Source: Flavobacteriales bacterium
GTDB lineage: Bacteria > Bacteroidota > Bacteroidia > Flavobacteriales_F > PHOS-HE28
Direction: 5' to 3'
NCBI GenBank assembly: GCA_016713875.1
Contig: JADJOI010000003.1
Location: 1,922,001 to 1,986,000 of the forward strand
DNA: 64,000 nucleotides
A program made the translations under genes and the position numbers. The first letter of the stretch is position 1; each line of letters opens with the position of its first letter. Positions 1 to 6,916 of the stretch are shown here, in pieces. Below the pieces are notes generated by a model. That model was not told the origin of the DNA. It saw nothing but the letters and a program-made list of their open reading frames with translations, and did not search any database.

Positions 1-1604
1 ACCCCGACATTGTTGAGCAGTCCGGGATCGTTGAGGCCGGAGGCGAAACCCCGGACACCGAGGTTGTTGGTGGCCAGCGAGCCGGCCGAGAAGGAGGCCT
101 GCCCTTCCACCCCGGTGTTGTTCAGGGTGATGCCTCCGCGGAGGTCGGCCTGACCGTACACACCACGGTTCCCTTGTGAACCTCCGCCTTGTGCCACGGT
201 CAACTGAGCCACGCTCTTCACACCATAGTTCTGGTTCTCCGCGTCCTCACTGAAGAAATTCCCGCCGATGCGTGTGGTGCTCACCGCACCCGTGCCGGAG
301 GTCACCTGCACGTCGAGCCCGTTGGAGGTGACATCCGCGCCTTGCACAATGCAGCGGATGCCGTAGATGGCGTTGTTGGCATCCGGGGTGCCATCAACGA
401 CGTGCAACTTTGCGGTCGGTGTTGGAGTACCGATGCCCACGTTCTCCTCCTCGTCCGGACAGGCCCCATTCGGAGGACCTACCGCGGTCCACACATGCTG
501 CACCAGGTTCCCCATCTCCCACTCGCAGTTGTTCGGCAGGTTGCTGAAGGGGCGGTGCTCCAGCACACCGGTGGTCATGTTCACGGTCACCACCTCGTTG
601 CTGCTGCTCAGCGGATCGGTGGGCAGGGATCGGATGCGGACCTTGCCGTTGAGCACATCCAGCCGCTCGCTGGGCTGCGTGGCGCTGTTCACATAGTCGC
701 CGATGCCCACGAAGCCCTGCACCGCGTCGTTGGCGTTGGCGCGGTAGGGCCGCAGACGCAGGAGCTCCAGGCCGTTCACTGTGCCTGCAGAACCGCCCGC
801 GCCGAGGGCACCCACGAAGCGGAAGGTCGCATGGTCCCAGGCATGGGCATCGCCGGCCGGCAGGGCGTTATCGCCCCACACGAAGCCGAATGCGCTGTTG
901 TCATCCTGCTCAGCGCCGGTACCCGCCGTGCCTTGGTCGTAGAGCTGCCCCACGTAGGCCAGATCGCTGTTACCCGTGAGCGTGATGCCATTGCGGAACT
1001 GCGGACGGTAGCCGAACGTGGCCGGAGACGCACCTTGCGTGGGATGCACCAGATGAACGCGGGACCACGGGGCGTTGGGGTTAAGGACGAATCCTTGCGC
1101 ATCGTTCTCCCCAATGGCCACAAAGCCTAGGCGGTTCAAGGTATATCCGTTCAGCAATGTCCCGGCTGTTCCGTTGAAATGTATAACCACCCCGTCCATG
1201 TCTGAATTCCTCAGCCAAAGATTCCCTGTTCCATTCATCGCCTGAACGTTAAAGGCGTTGGCAGGATTCACGTGCCATAATCTTCCTATCTCCCACTGCC
1301 CTCGCACCATGCTCCAGTTCTGGTTGTTCCCATTGCCTACATCCGTCCGGAAGGTGCAATTCGAAACGCCCCACTGATCGACAACCGGCAACTGGTCGCC
1401 ACGGACCCGGAGGGTGGCAAAGTCCGAAGCGGCGGTCCCGATGGTCATATTCAACGGATTTACACCTGGCAAGAGGGCATCGGGCGCTAGGTACGTTCGG
1501 CCAAGTCCGTTAGTCAGGCAATGATCCCCGTCATTCTGCGCCCGAACCGATAGGCCAAAACCCATCAGTGACACAGCTACCCACACGCCCATTCGCTCTT
1601 TCAT
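1..1604 (-). CDS. Secreted tail-fibre-like repeat protein, 3' end outside window
   Basis: The reading frame is open from an ATG at 1604 to the window edge, at least 534 residues. It starts with a signal peptide ending near residue 22 (..LSVRAQ), followed by a conserved N-terminal domain with the motifs LRVRGDQLPV, CTFRTDVG and NNQNWSMVRG. Farther on come segments typical of phage-tail-fibre or S74-peptidase-like surface proteins (ENVGIGTPTPTAKLHV), then recurring GVxGxA units (GVYGQA, GVEGQA, GVRGFA) about 23 residues apart. The ATG lies 12 bases after the stop of the upstream T9SS gene, so both are probably one transcript. A truncated paralogue lies at 2660-3022. Function is unknown; an exported surface or adhesin role is inferred from the signal peptide and repeats. 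Confidence 0.82.
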   Translation of the reverse strand, partial: MKERMGVWVAVSLMGFGLSVRAQNDGDHCLTNGLGRTYLAPDALLPGVNPLNMTIGTAASDFATLRVRGDQLPVVDQWGVSNCTFRTDVGNGNNQNWSMVRGQWEIGRLWHVNPANAFNVQAMNGTGNLWLRNSDMDGVVIHFNGTAGTLLNGYTLNRLGFVAIGENDAQGFVLNPNAPWSRVHLVHPTQGASPATFGYRPQFRNGITLTGNSDLAYVGQLYDQGTAGTGAEQDDNSAFGFVWGDNALPAGDAHAWDHATFRFVGALGAGGSAGTVNGLELLRLRPYRANANDAVQGFVGIGDYVNSATQPSERLDVLNGKVRIRSLPTDPLSSSNEVVTVNMTTGVLEHRPFSNLPNNCEWEMGNLVQHVWTAVGPPNGACPDEEENVGIGTPTPTAKLHVVDGTPDANNAIYGIRCIVQGADVTSNGLDVQVTSGTGAVSTTRIGGNFFSEDAENQNYGVKSVAQLTVAQGGGSQGNRGVYGQADLRGGITLNNTGVEGQASFSAGSLATNNLGVRGFASGLNDPGLLNNVG

Positions 1605-1616
1605 GGCTGTTGAGGT

Positions 1617-2612
1617 TTAGGGTGAAACATGAACGACTTGGACGGGCTGGTATGACCCCTGGCCGTCCTCCAGGTGTAAGCCGTACAGCCCTGCCGGAAG
1701 GGCCTCCAGACGTATCTCGGTCTGAGCACCCGTGGATGACTGCTCGCCGCTGAGCACCGACTTACCACACGCATCCACGAAGCGATAGCGCAGCGTACCG
1801 GCAATCTGCCGCTCGAACGCTAGGTTCACGGAGCCCTCGCAAGGCATGGGGTACACCAAGACCGATCGCAGGCGTGTGAGCACTTCCGCACCGACCGCCG
1901 CGGTGCAATAGCTCAGATCGAACGACGCACGGACATCATCGACAAGAGCATATGCCACGCCAAACGTTCCAAATCCGGAAGAGTCTACCAAAGTTTGCTC
2001 GCTAAGGGAGTCTGCAAAGAAATTCCCCACGGCCACGTACGAATACGCCGAATCTGGAACGTATACATCGGACACCATATACCAAATCGCGCTATCCGTT
2101 GGAACAAAATCGACGTGCAATGCAGCAGAATTAGGATATAGGTAGCTGACCCAATCGATCGGGAATTCGGTGAAGAACTTCAGGCCCAGACCCTTGCTTG
2201 AGTACTCCGTGGAATTCCCCGAAAAGCTACCCCAGCCGCCCATAGCCGTTCGAAAAGACAGGCAGACCGGGACGCCAGGTTGCAACGGTTCAGTGAGTTC
2301 CACACCAACGATCTCGCGATACCATGGAACCCCCCCCCCCCCCGTGGTGGCCAAGCCCACGTATGCTTGTCCGTCGGAGGCATACTGATAACCAAATTGA
2401 TTGAGTGGCACATCTGCAACGCCATTTAGGTTACACGCGTTAAAGTAGTCGGCTGATGTTGTGTGAAGATTGGTCCACCCGGTCAGGAAGACACTACTGA
2501 TCAGTTCTGGGCATGAGGTGTACTCCTCAAAGCTCCCATTGGGCACAAGGTTCTGGCCTGCGCTCAACAACACGCTCGTTAGCGCCACAGATATCGCCGC
2601 TACTCTCTTCAT
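1617..2612 (-). CDS. T9SS type A sorting-domain protein with NGSFE domain (copy 1)
   Basis: This is a 331-residue exported protein. The start at 2612 was chosen over an upstream in-frame ATG (2648) because MKRVAAISVALTSVLLSAGQ is a clean signal peptide and is identical to the start of the paralogue at 4026. The mature part begins NLVPNGSFEE and continues as a beta-sandwich-like domain ending in LVDDVR. The last 80 or so residues (VYPMPCEGSVNLAF ... LPAGLYGLHLEDG) are a Por-type T9SS sorting domain, so the protein should cross the outer membrane. A run of 14 C on the plus strand (2330-2343) is read as Gly-Gly-Gly-Gly-Val-Pro, where the paralogue has FPGLD. A length change there would break the frame. 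Function is unknown. Confidence 0.88.
   Translation of the reverse strand: MKRVAAISVALTSVLLSAGQNLVPNGSFEEYTSCPELISSVFLTGWTNLHTTSADYFNACNLNGVADVPLNQFGYQYASDGQAYVGLATTGGGGVPWYREIVGVELTEPLQPGVPVCLSFRTAMGGWGSFSGNSTEYSSKGLGLKFFTEFPIDWVSYLYPNSAALHVDFVPTDSAIWYMVSDVYVPDSAYSYVAVGNFFADSLSEQTLVDSSGFGTFGVAYALVDDVRASFDLSYCTAAVGAEVLTRLRSVLVYPMPCEGSVNLAFERQIAGTLRYRFVDACGKSVLSGEQSSTGAQTEIRLEALPAGLYGLHLEDGQGSYQPVQVVHVSP
2330..2343. repeat. Poly-C tract of 14 (poly-G in the gene)
   Basis: Fourteen consecutive C residues lie inside the coding part of the T9SS gene at 1617-2612 and are read as four glycines plus flanking residues. The paralogous gene at 3034-4026 has a mixed, non-repetitive sequence at the same place. 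The tract is in frame in this assembly. Tracts this long are prone to slippage, so it could be a contingency site or a sequencing uncertainty. Confidence 0.8.
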
Positions 2613-2631
2613 GGGTACACAAGCTATGCTT
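2542..2631 (-). repeat. 90-bp near-identical direct repeat, copy 1 (5' end of T9SS paralogue)
   Basis: This stretch covers the promoter-proximal region and the signal-peptide codons of the gene starting at 2612. It matches 3956-4045 with one difference in 90 bases (position 2598 versus 4012). The rest of the two genes has diverged to roughly 60 percent protein identity by eye. The contrast suggests gene conversion or strong constraint on the 5' end. Confidence 0.9.
2619..2626 (-). promoter_or_regulatory. Putative -7 box TAGCTTGT for copy-1 T9SS gene
   Basis: On the minus strand, TAGCTTGT ends 6 bases before the ATG at 2612 and resembles the TAnnTT(T/G/C)G elements found before many genes in this window. 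The same element is conserved upstream of the paralogue (4033-4040). Confidence 0.35.
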
Positions 2632-2659
2632 TGCGCTTCTGAGATCATTCAGTTCAGAG

Positions 2660-3022
2660 CTAGAAATAGTTTTCAACCGTTCGCCTTCCTTCGTGCCACA
2701 ATCGCCCGATCTCTTCTGTGCCTCGCACCATGCTCCAGTTCTGGTTGTTCCCACTGCCTACATCCGTACGGAAGGTGCAGAGCGAAACACCGAACGCATC
2801 GTTCACCGGCAATTGGTCGCCGCGGACGCGGAGGGTGGCGCCAAGACCAGGTGCCGTGCCCACGGTAAGGTTCACAGGTGCGACAGGCACCTGCAAATCC
2901 GTTGCAAGCGAAGTTTGACCAACAGGGTTCGTGATCAGGTGATCTCCATCATTCTGCGCATGCACCAAGCCGGTAAGGCCCAGCAAAGAGAAGCCGAACA
3001 GGTGAAGTCGTCCCGTTCTCAT
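2660..3022 (-). pseudogene. Truncated paralogue of the tail-fibre-like protein
   Basis: This 120-residue frame starts with a signal peptide (..GLVHAQ) and the same NDGDH.., LRVRGDQLPV, CTFRTDVG and NNQNWSMVRG blocks as the gene at 1-1604. It follows that copy only as far as EIGRLWH. It then runs into GRRTVENYF and a stop encoded by DNA that matches the upstream region of the T9SS gene (compare 2660-2677 with 4076-4093). It is therefore the 5' remnant of a second copy, cut off at the breakpoint of a tandem duplication. The start lies 11 bases after the stop of the T9SS gene at 3034. It may still yield a short secreted peptide, but the repeat and C-terminal parts are missing. Confidence 0.8.
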
Positions 3023-3033
3023 GATGAAAGGTG

Positions 3034-4026
3034 TTAGGGTGAAACAGCAACCAAACGAACTGGCGCATAGGCACCAGCATTGTCATATATCCGAAGCACA
3101 TAGGCTCCACATGTTAGGTGGCCGGTTGCAATAACGAACGGCCCTGAACGAGGTCCATTCGACCCCGTCAATACCCGCTGGCCATAGCTGTCGAGCAACT
3201 CCCAGCAAAGCAATCCATGCGAATGAGCAGGCACTTCCACAATGAACCGATCCACGAACGGGTTCGGGTAAGCGCCAACAATACGGGGGTCTTCAATCGA
3301 ATGAATTCCATTGCTCCCACAGTATTGTAGGTCGCTGGATACGCGCACGTCGTCAATAAATGCGTACGAAATACCAGCCGCTCCGAACCCGGTGGTATCC
3401 AGTGGTTGAATCGCGGACATCGAGTCTGCGAAGAAGTTCCCAATGGCGAGCAGGGTGTAGTTGGAATCAGGTATGAATTCGCCGCTCACTAAATACCAAA
3501 TAGCGGTATCCGTAGGCACCACATCCATGGAGACTGCCGCCGAATTCGGGTAGAGGTATGCGGGCCAATCGGTCGGGAACTCATGGTAGAAGCGCATCCC
3601 GACGCCCTTGGACGTGAACATGGCTGAACCACCGTCCCAGGAGCCAAAACCACCCAAGGCCATCTTGAACGACACACACACCGGAACACCCGCTTGCAAG
3701 GGTTCTGTCAGCGCTATACCCACGACCTCGCGGTACCAATCCAGGCCCGGGAATGTCGTTGCCAAGCCTATATAGGCGTTACCATCTGCCGGTTCTTGGT
3801 ATCCGAGTGTATTAAAGGGCACCCCAGCAACGATGTTCGCCTGACATCGGTTGAAGTAGTCCGCCGAGTTCGTATGCAGGTTCAGCCAGCCCGTGGCATA
3901 CTGCGCAAACCCAACGAACTCGGGGCATTGGGTAAACTCCTCAAAGGACCCATTAGGCACAAGGTTCTGGCCTGCGCTCAACAACACGCTCGTTAGCGCC
4001 ACAGATATCGCAGCTACTCTCTTCAT
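3034..4026 (-). CDS. T9SS type A sorting-domain protein with NGSFE domain (copy 2)
   Basis: This 330-residue exported protein is paralogous to 1617-2612. The signal peptide MKRVAAISVALTSVLLSAGQ is followed by NLVPNGSFEEF and a domain containing GWLNLHTNSADYF, WYREVVGI, AIWYLVSG and AFIDDVRV. The C-terminal 85 residues, beginning VGAYPNPFVDRFIVEV and ending GAYVLRIYDNAGAYAP.., form a T9SS type A sorting domain. It is the first gene of the ancestral two-gene cassette, with the truncated tail-fibre-like gene 11 bases downstream. Its base composition is noticeably less GC-rich than the genes after 4.1 kb. The role is unknown; cell-surface location is inferred from the sorting domain. Confidence 0.9.
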   Translation of the reverse strand: MKRVAAISVALTSVLLSAGQNLVPNGSFEEFTQCPEFVGFAQYATGWLNLHTNSADYFNRCQANIVAGVPFNTLGYQEPADGNAYIGLATTFPGLDWYREVVGIALTEPLQAGVPVCVSFKMALGGFGSWDGGSAMFTSKGVGMRFYHEFPTDWPAYLYPNSAAVSMDVVPTDTAIWYLVSGEFIPDSNYTLLAIGNFFADSMSAIQPLDTTGFGAAGISYAFIDDVRVSSDLQYCGSNGIHSIEDPRIVGAYPNPFVDRFIVEVPAHSHGLLCWELLDSYGQRVLTGSNGPRSGPFVIATGHLTCGAYVLRIYDNAGAYAPVRLVAVSP

Positions 4027-4045
4027 GGGTACACAAGCTATGCTT
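3956..4045 (-). repeat. 90-bp near-identical direct repeat, copy 2
   Basis: This is the partner of 2542-2631, offset by 1414 bases, with a single mismatch. It spans the start region and signal-peptide codons of the T9SS gene beginning at 4026. Confidence 0.9.
4033..4040 (-). promoter_or_regulatory. Putative -7 box TAGCTTGT for copy-2 T9SS gene
   Basis: TAGCTTGT on the minus strand ends 6 bases before the ATG at 4026. It lies in the duplicated segment, so both cassettes keep the same element. Confidence 0.35.
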
Positions 4046-4154
4046 CGCGCTCTGTGAATTATTCCGCCCGGCTCCAGAAATAGTTCTCAACCGACGCGCG
4101 TCGATGAGCCGTTCGTGTTGAAGGGTGATGCCCGTCGCATCCTGAACCAGCCCC

Positions 4155-4162
4155 TACCTTTC
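4155..4162 (+). promoter_or_regulatory. -7 box TACCTTTC, leaderless configuration
   Basis: TACCTTTC matches the Bacteroidota -7 consensus TAnnTTTG except for the last base. It ends four bases before the ATG at 4167, so transcription would start at or next to the start codon. Confidence 0.55.
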
Positions 4163-4166
4163 TCCC

Positions 4167-5441
4167 ATGTCCCGCGAAGCCCTGCTCGCCGCGCTGCCCG
4201 ACCTGGTGGCGAAGGGCCTGATCACCGGGGAGCAGGCCGAACGCATCCGGGCGGAGTACACGGGTTCCGGCGTTCCGGAGGACCGGAAGGGCCAGCGCAT
4301 GACGGCCGTGCTGGGCACGGTGGGGGCGGCGCTGATCGGCCTGGGCCTGGTGCTGCTCGTGGCGCACAACTGGGACGGCCTCCCGCGCGGGGTGCGTGCC
4401 CTGGTCGCCGTCCTGCCCGTGCTGGCGGGCCAGGCGATCGTCGCCTTCGGGCTGTGGCGCCGTCCCGGCCGCACGGCTTGGACCGAGGGCGGCTCGGTGT
4501 TCCTGGCCGCGGCCGTGGGCGCCTGCCTGGCGATCATCGCCCAGCTCTTCCACCTCGGTGGCGCGCTGCACGACTTCGTGCTGCTGTGGTCGGTGCTGAT
4601 CCTCGGGCTGTGCTACGTGCCGGGCTCCGCGGTGGTGGGCCTGGGCGTCCTCGGCCTCATCACCTGGCAGGCGGTGCTGGTGCGCATGGAGAACGACACC
4701 CTGCCGTGGGCCTGGGCCCTGCTGCTGATGGCCTTCCTGCCTGCGGCCGTCCGGCGCATCCGCGACGCCGAACGGCGCGTGGCCGCGGGCTGGACGGGTG
4801 CGATGCTCGCGATCGCCATCGCGGTGGGCGTGCACCTCTTCATCCCCGAATGGCATCCCGTGGTGGTGGTGGGCACCGCCGCGCTGGCCTCGCTCTTCAC
4901 GCTCACGCCCTGGTGGTCGACCACCCCGGCCCCCGGCACCACCGCGATGCGCCGTGTGGGCGACGTGCTGCTGCTGTGGCTTCTCCTGATGCTCGGCTCC
5001 TTCACCGTGGTGGACGCGGTGCAGGACGCGGACGACCGGCCCGGCGCGGCGGCCGTGGTGGTGGCCGTGCTCGTGCTGGCCGCCGGCGGTGCCTATGCCC
5101 GGGCCTGGCGGCGGCGGCGCCCACTGCAGGGCGGCCCGCTGCCCGAGGGCTTCGTGGCGATCGGGCTCCTGTACCTGGTGTCGCTGGCCTCGCCGTGGAT
5201 CGCCGTGGTGCTGGCGAACGTGCTGACGCTGGCGCTGGGCGTGTGGCACGTCCGCGAGGGCGCGCACGCCGGCGCGTTGCGGCGCACCAACCTGGGCCTG
5301 CTGCTGATCGCGGTGCCCGTGCTGTGGCGCTTCTTCGAGGTGGACCTGAGCTTCGTGTGGCGCGGCCTGGCCTTCATCGCCATCGGCACCGCCTTCCTGC
5401 TGTTGAACCTGCGCCTGCTGCGGGCGCGCAAGCGGTCCTGA
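4167..5441 (+). CDS. DUF2157 domain-containing polytopic membrane protein
   Basis: This is a 424-residue membrane protein. The N-terminal 45 residues form a soluble helical segment (LPDLVAKGLITGEQAERIRAEY) of the type seen in DUF2157 proteins. It is followed by about ten or more hydrophobic segments, starting AVLGTVGAALIGLGLVLLVA and ending GLAFIAIGTAFLLLNLRLL. The start at 4167 fits the TACCTTTC box four bases upstream. The next gene begins one base after the stop, and such DUF2157/GDYXXLXY pairs are a recurrent arrangement. The biochemical function of the family is not established. Confidence 0.9.
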   Translation: MSREALLAALPDLVAKGLITGEQAERIRAEYTGSGVPEDRKGQRMTAVLGTVGAALIGLGLVLLVAHNWDGLPRGVRALVAVLPVLAGQAIVAFGLWRRPGRTAWTEGGSVFLAAAVGACLAIIAQLFHLGGALHDFVLLWSVLILGLCYVPGSAVVGLGVLGLITWQAVLVRMENDTLPWAWALLLMAFLPAAVRRIRDAERRVAAGWTGAMLAIAIAVGVHLFIPEWHPVVVVGTAALASLFTLTPWWSTTPAPGTTAMRRVGDVLLLWLLLMLGSFTVVDAVQDADDRPGAAAVVVAVLVLAAGGAYARAWRRRRPLQGGPLPEGFVAIGLLYLVSLASPWIAVVLANVLTLALGVWHVREGAHAGALRRTNLGLLLIAVPVLWRFFEVDLSFVWRGLAFIAIGTAFLLLNLRLLRARKRS

Positions 5442-5442
5442 C

Positions 5443-6012
5443 ATGCGGCGGCCCCTGTGGATGTTCATGATCATCGCCCTCGCGCAACTGGCCGCGCCGG
5501 CCTGGATGATGTGGCGCTACGAACGCGTGCGGCTGCACGGCACCGAACACCGCTTCCGCACTGCGCCCATCGACCCGCGCGACCCCTTCCGCGGCGAGCA
5601 TGTGATCTTGGAGTTCGAGGCGGAGACCGGTCCGTTCCCGCTGCCCGAAGGCTGGACGGATGGACCGCTCCATGCGGAGCTGGGCGCCGACAGCGCGGGC
5701 TTCGCGGTGATCGTGCGGCTGGGCACCGGTGCGGGCGAAGGTGATGCGGTGGCCGTGACCGTGGAGGACTGGAGCGTGAACGCGGACGACCGCACCGTGG
5801 GCCGCGTGAAGCTGCCCTTCGACCGCTACTACGTGCGGGAGGGCCAGGGACCGCGCACCGAAGCGTTGCTGCAGCCCACCTGGACGGACGAGGAACGGGT
5901 GGAGCCGCTGCCCGCCCATGCGGTGGTGCGCGTGCGCGACGGCCGGGCGGTGGTGACGGACCTGGTGATCGGCGGACGGTCGCTGGAGGCCTGGATGCGC
6001 GAGCCTTCCTGA
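5443..6012 (+). CDS. GDYXXLXY domain-containing membrane-anchored protein
   Basis: This is a 189-residue protein with one N-terminal membrane segment (FMIIALAQLAAPAWMMW) and an extracytoplasmic domain. The block APIDPRDPFRGEHVILEFE corresponds to the motif that names the GDYXXLXY family, here with GEHVILEF in place of GDYxxLxY. A second conserved area is RVKLPFDRYYVREGQGP. It is one base downstream of the DUF2157 gene and certainly cotranscribed with it. The family is uncharacterised; the pair may act as a membrane complex, but that is inference from linkage alone. Confidence 0.88.
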   Translation: MRRPLWMFMIIALAQLAAPAWMMWRYERVRLHGTEHRFRTAPIDPRDPFRGEHVILEFEAETGPFPLPEGWTDGPLHAELGADSAGFAVIVRLGTGAGEGDAVAVTVEDWSVNADDRTVGRVKLPFDRYYVREGQGPRTEALLQPTWTDEERVEPLPAHAVVRVRDGRAVVTDLVIGGRSLEAWMREPS

Positions 6013-6016
6013 ACAT

Positions 6017-6105
6017 CCACCGGCCACCAGCTTCAAGCCCCCGGCCGCCTGCTTCCGCTCCCTCAGCGTCCTCTGCGCCTCTGCGTGAGGGATATTCCGC
6101 TCCCA
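6017..6105. repeat. 89-bp tandem unit, copy 1, with the CCTCTGCGCCTCTGCGTGA core
   Basis: The unit begins CCACCGGCCACCAGCTTCA and contains the core CCTCTGCGCCTCTGCGTGA (within 6061-6090). It is followed directly by a second, diverged copy at exactly 89 bases offset. The core also occurs at 41158-41188. This is an intergenic dispersed repeat. Confidence 0.8.
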
Positions 6106-6194
6106 CCACCGGCCACCAGCTTCAGGCCACCGGCCACCCTCTTCCATCCCCTCGGCGTCCTCTGCGCCTCTGCGTGAAGGCCGCTGCCAGGGCG
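6106..6194. repeat. 89-bp tandem unit, copy 2
   Basis: This copy begins with the same CCACCGGCCACCAGCTTCA and carries the core at 6150-6180, ending GCGTGAAGG. It has internal substitutions relative to copy 1. Together the two copies fill nearly the whole gap between the GDYXXLXY gene and the response regulator. Confidence 0.75.
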
Positions 6195-6226
6195 ATCACC
6201 GTCCGGGCCGCATCCGGGCTCCATCC

Positions 6227-6234
6227 TACCTTGC
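6227..6234 (+). promoter_or_regulatory. -7 box TACCTTGC, leaderless configuration
   Basis: TACCTTGC ends four bases before the ATG at 6239, the same spacing as at 4155-4162, 15999-16006 and 35713-35720. Confidence 0.55.
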
Positions 6235-6238
6235 CGCC

Positions 6239-6916
6239 ATGCCCCGCGTGCTCATCGCCGACGACGACCCGCTGAGCGCCGACCTGCTGGCCGCGCACAT
6301 GCGCAAGCTGATGCCCCGCGCTGAGGTGGTGCTGGCGGCGGACGGCACGGCCGCCCTGGCCCGGTTGCGGGAGGCTCCCGTGGACCTGCTCTTCCTGGAC
6401 CTGGACATGCCCGGCATCAGCGGGCGCGAGCTGTTGGAGGCCACCGACCCCGGCTGCCCGGTGGTGATCGTCACCGGCGACCCCAGCTTCGCGCTGGACG
6501 CCTTCCGTTTCAACGTGGCCGACTACCTGGTGAAGCCCGTGACCTTCGAGCGCTTCGCGCAGATGCTGCGCAAGGTGGGGCCGCGCACGGGGCCGAACGA
6601 GGGCCCGCGCGACCAGGTGTTCATCCGCGCCGGGCAGGAGATCGTGCAGCTGCGCCTCAGCGAGGTGCGCTTCATTCGCAGCGACAGCAACTACGTGCGC
6701 TTCGTGCTCGACGGCCGCGAGGTGAGCAGCCTGATCAACCTGAAGGACCTGGAGCAGAAGCTGCCGACGGACTTCGTGCGGGTGCACCGCAGCTACATCG
6801 TGAACCTGGCCCACGTGGAGAAGCTGGACACGATGGACGTGAAGGTGGGCCGCGAGCTGATCCCCGTGAGCGAGACCTACCGGGCGGAGCTCATTCGCCG
6901 GCTGCACCTGCTGTAG
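6239..6916 (+). CDS. LytTR-family DNA-binding response regulator
   Basis: This 225-residue two-domain regulator has a receiver domain at residues 1-120, with the acidic pocket (IADDDP), phosphoacceptor aspartate in LLFLDLDMPG, threonine in VIVTGD and lysine in YLVKPV. A LytTR DNA-binding domain follows at about 125-225 (IRAGQEIVQLRLSEVRFIRSDSNYV, FVRVHRSYIVN). It would be phosphorylated by a histidine kinase and bind promoter DNA. The adjacent kinase gene runs toward it on the other strand, and the two stop codons overlap by 26 bases. It may be the partner of that hybrid kinase or of the LytS-type kinase at 18317, which has no regulator beside it. Confidence 0.94.
   Translation: MPRVLIADDDPLSADLLAAHMRKLMPRAEVVLAADGTAALARLREAPVDLLFLDLDMPGISGRELLEATDPGCPVVIVTGDPSFALDAFRFNVADYLVKPVTFERFAQMLRKVGPRTGPNEGPRDQVFIRAGQEIVQLRLSEVRFIRSDSNYVRFVLDGREVSSLINLKDLEQKLPTDFVRVHRSYIVNLAHVEKLDTMDVKVGRELIPVSETYRAELIRRLHLL

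Noticed and set aside
2160..4110. Insertion sequence or integron as the cause of the repeats
   Set aside because: No transposase, terminal inverted repeats or target duplication is visible. A plain tandem duplication explains the layout.
4059..5474. Minus-strand open frame of 471 codons covering the DUF2157 gene
   Set aside because: The plus-strand DUF2157 protein is membrane-like and has a matched promoter box. The minus frame is a Gln/His/Arg-rich shadow.
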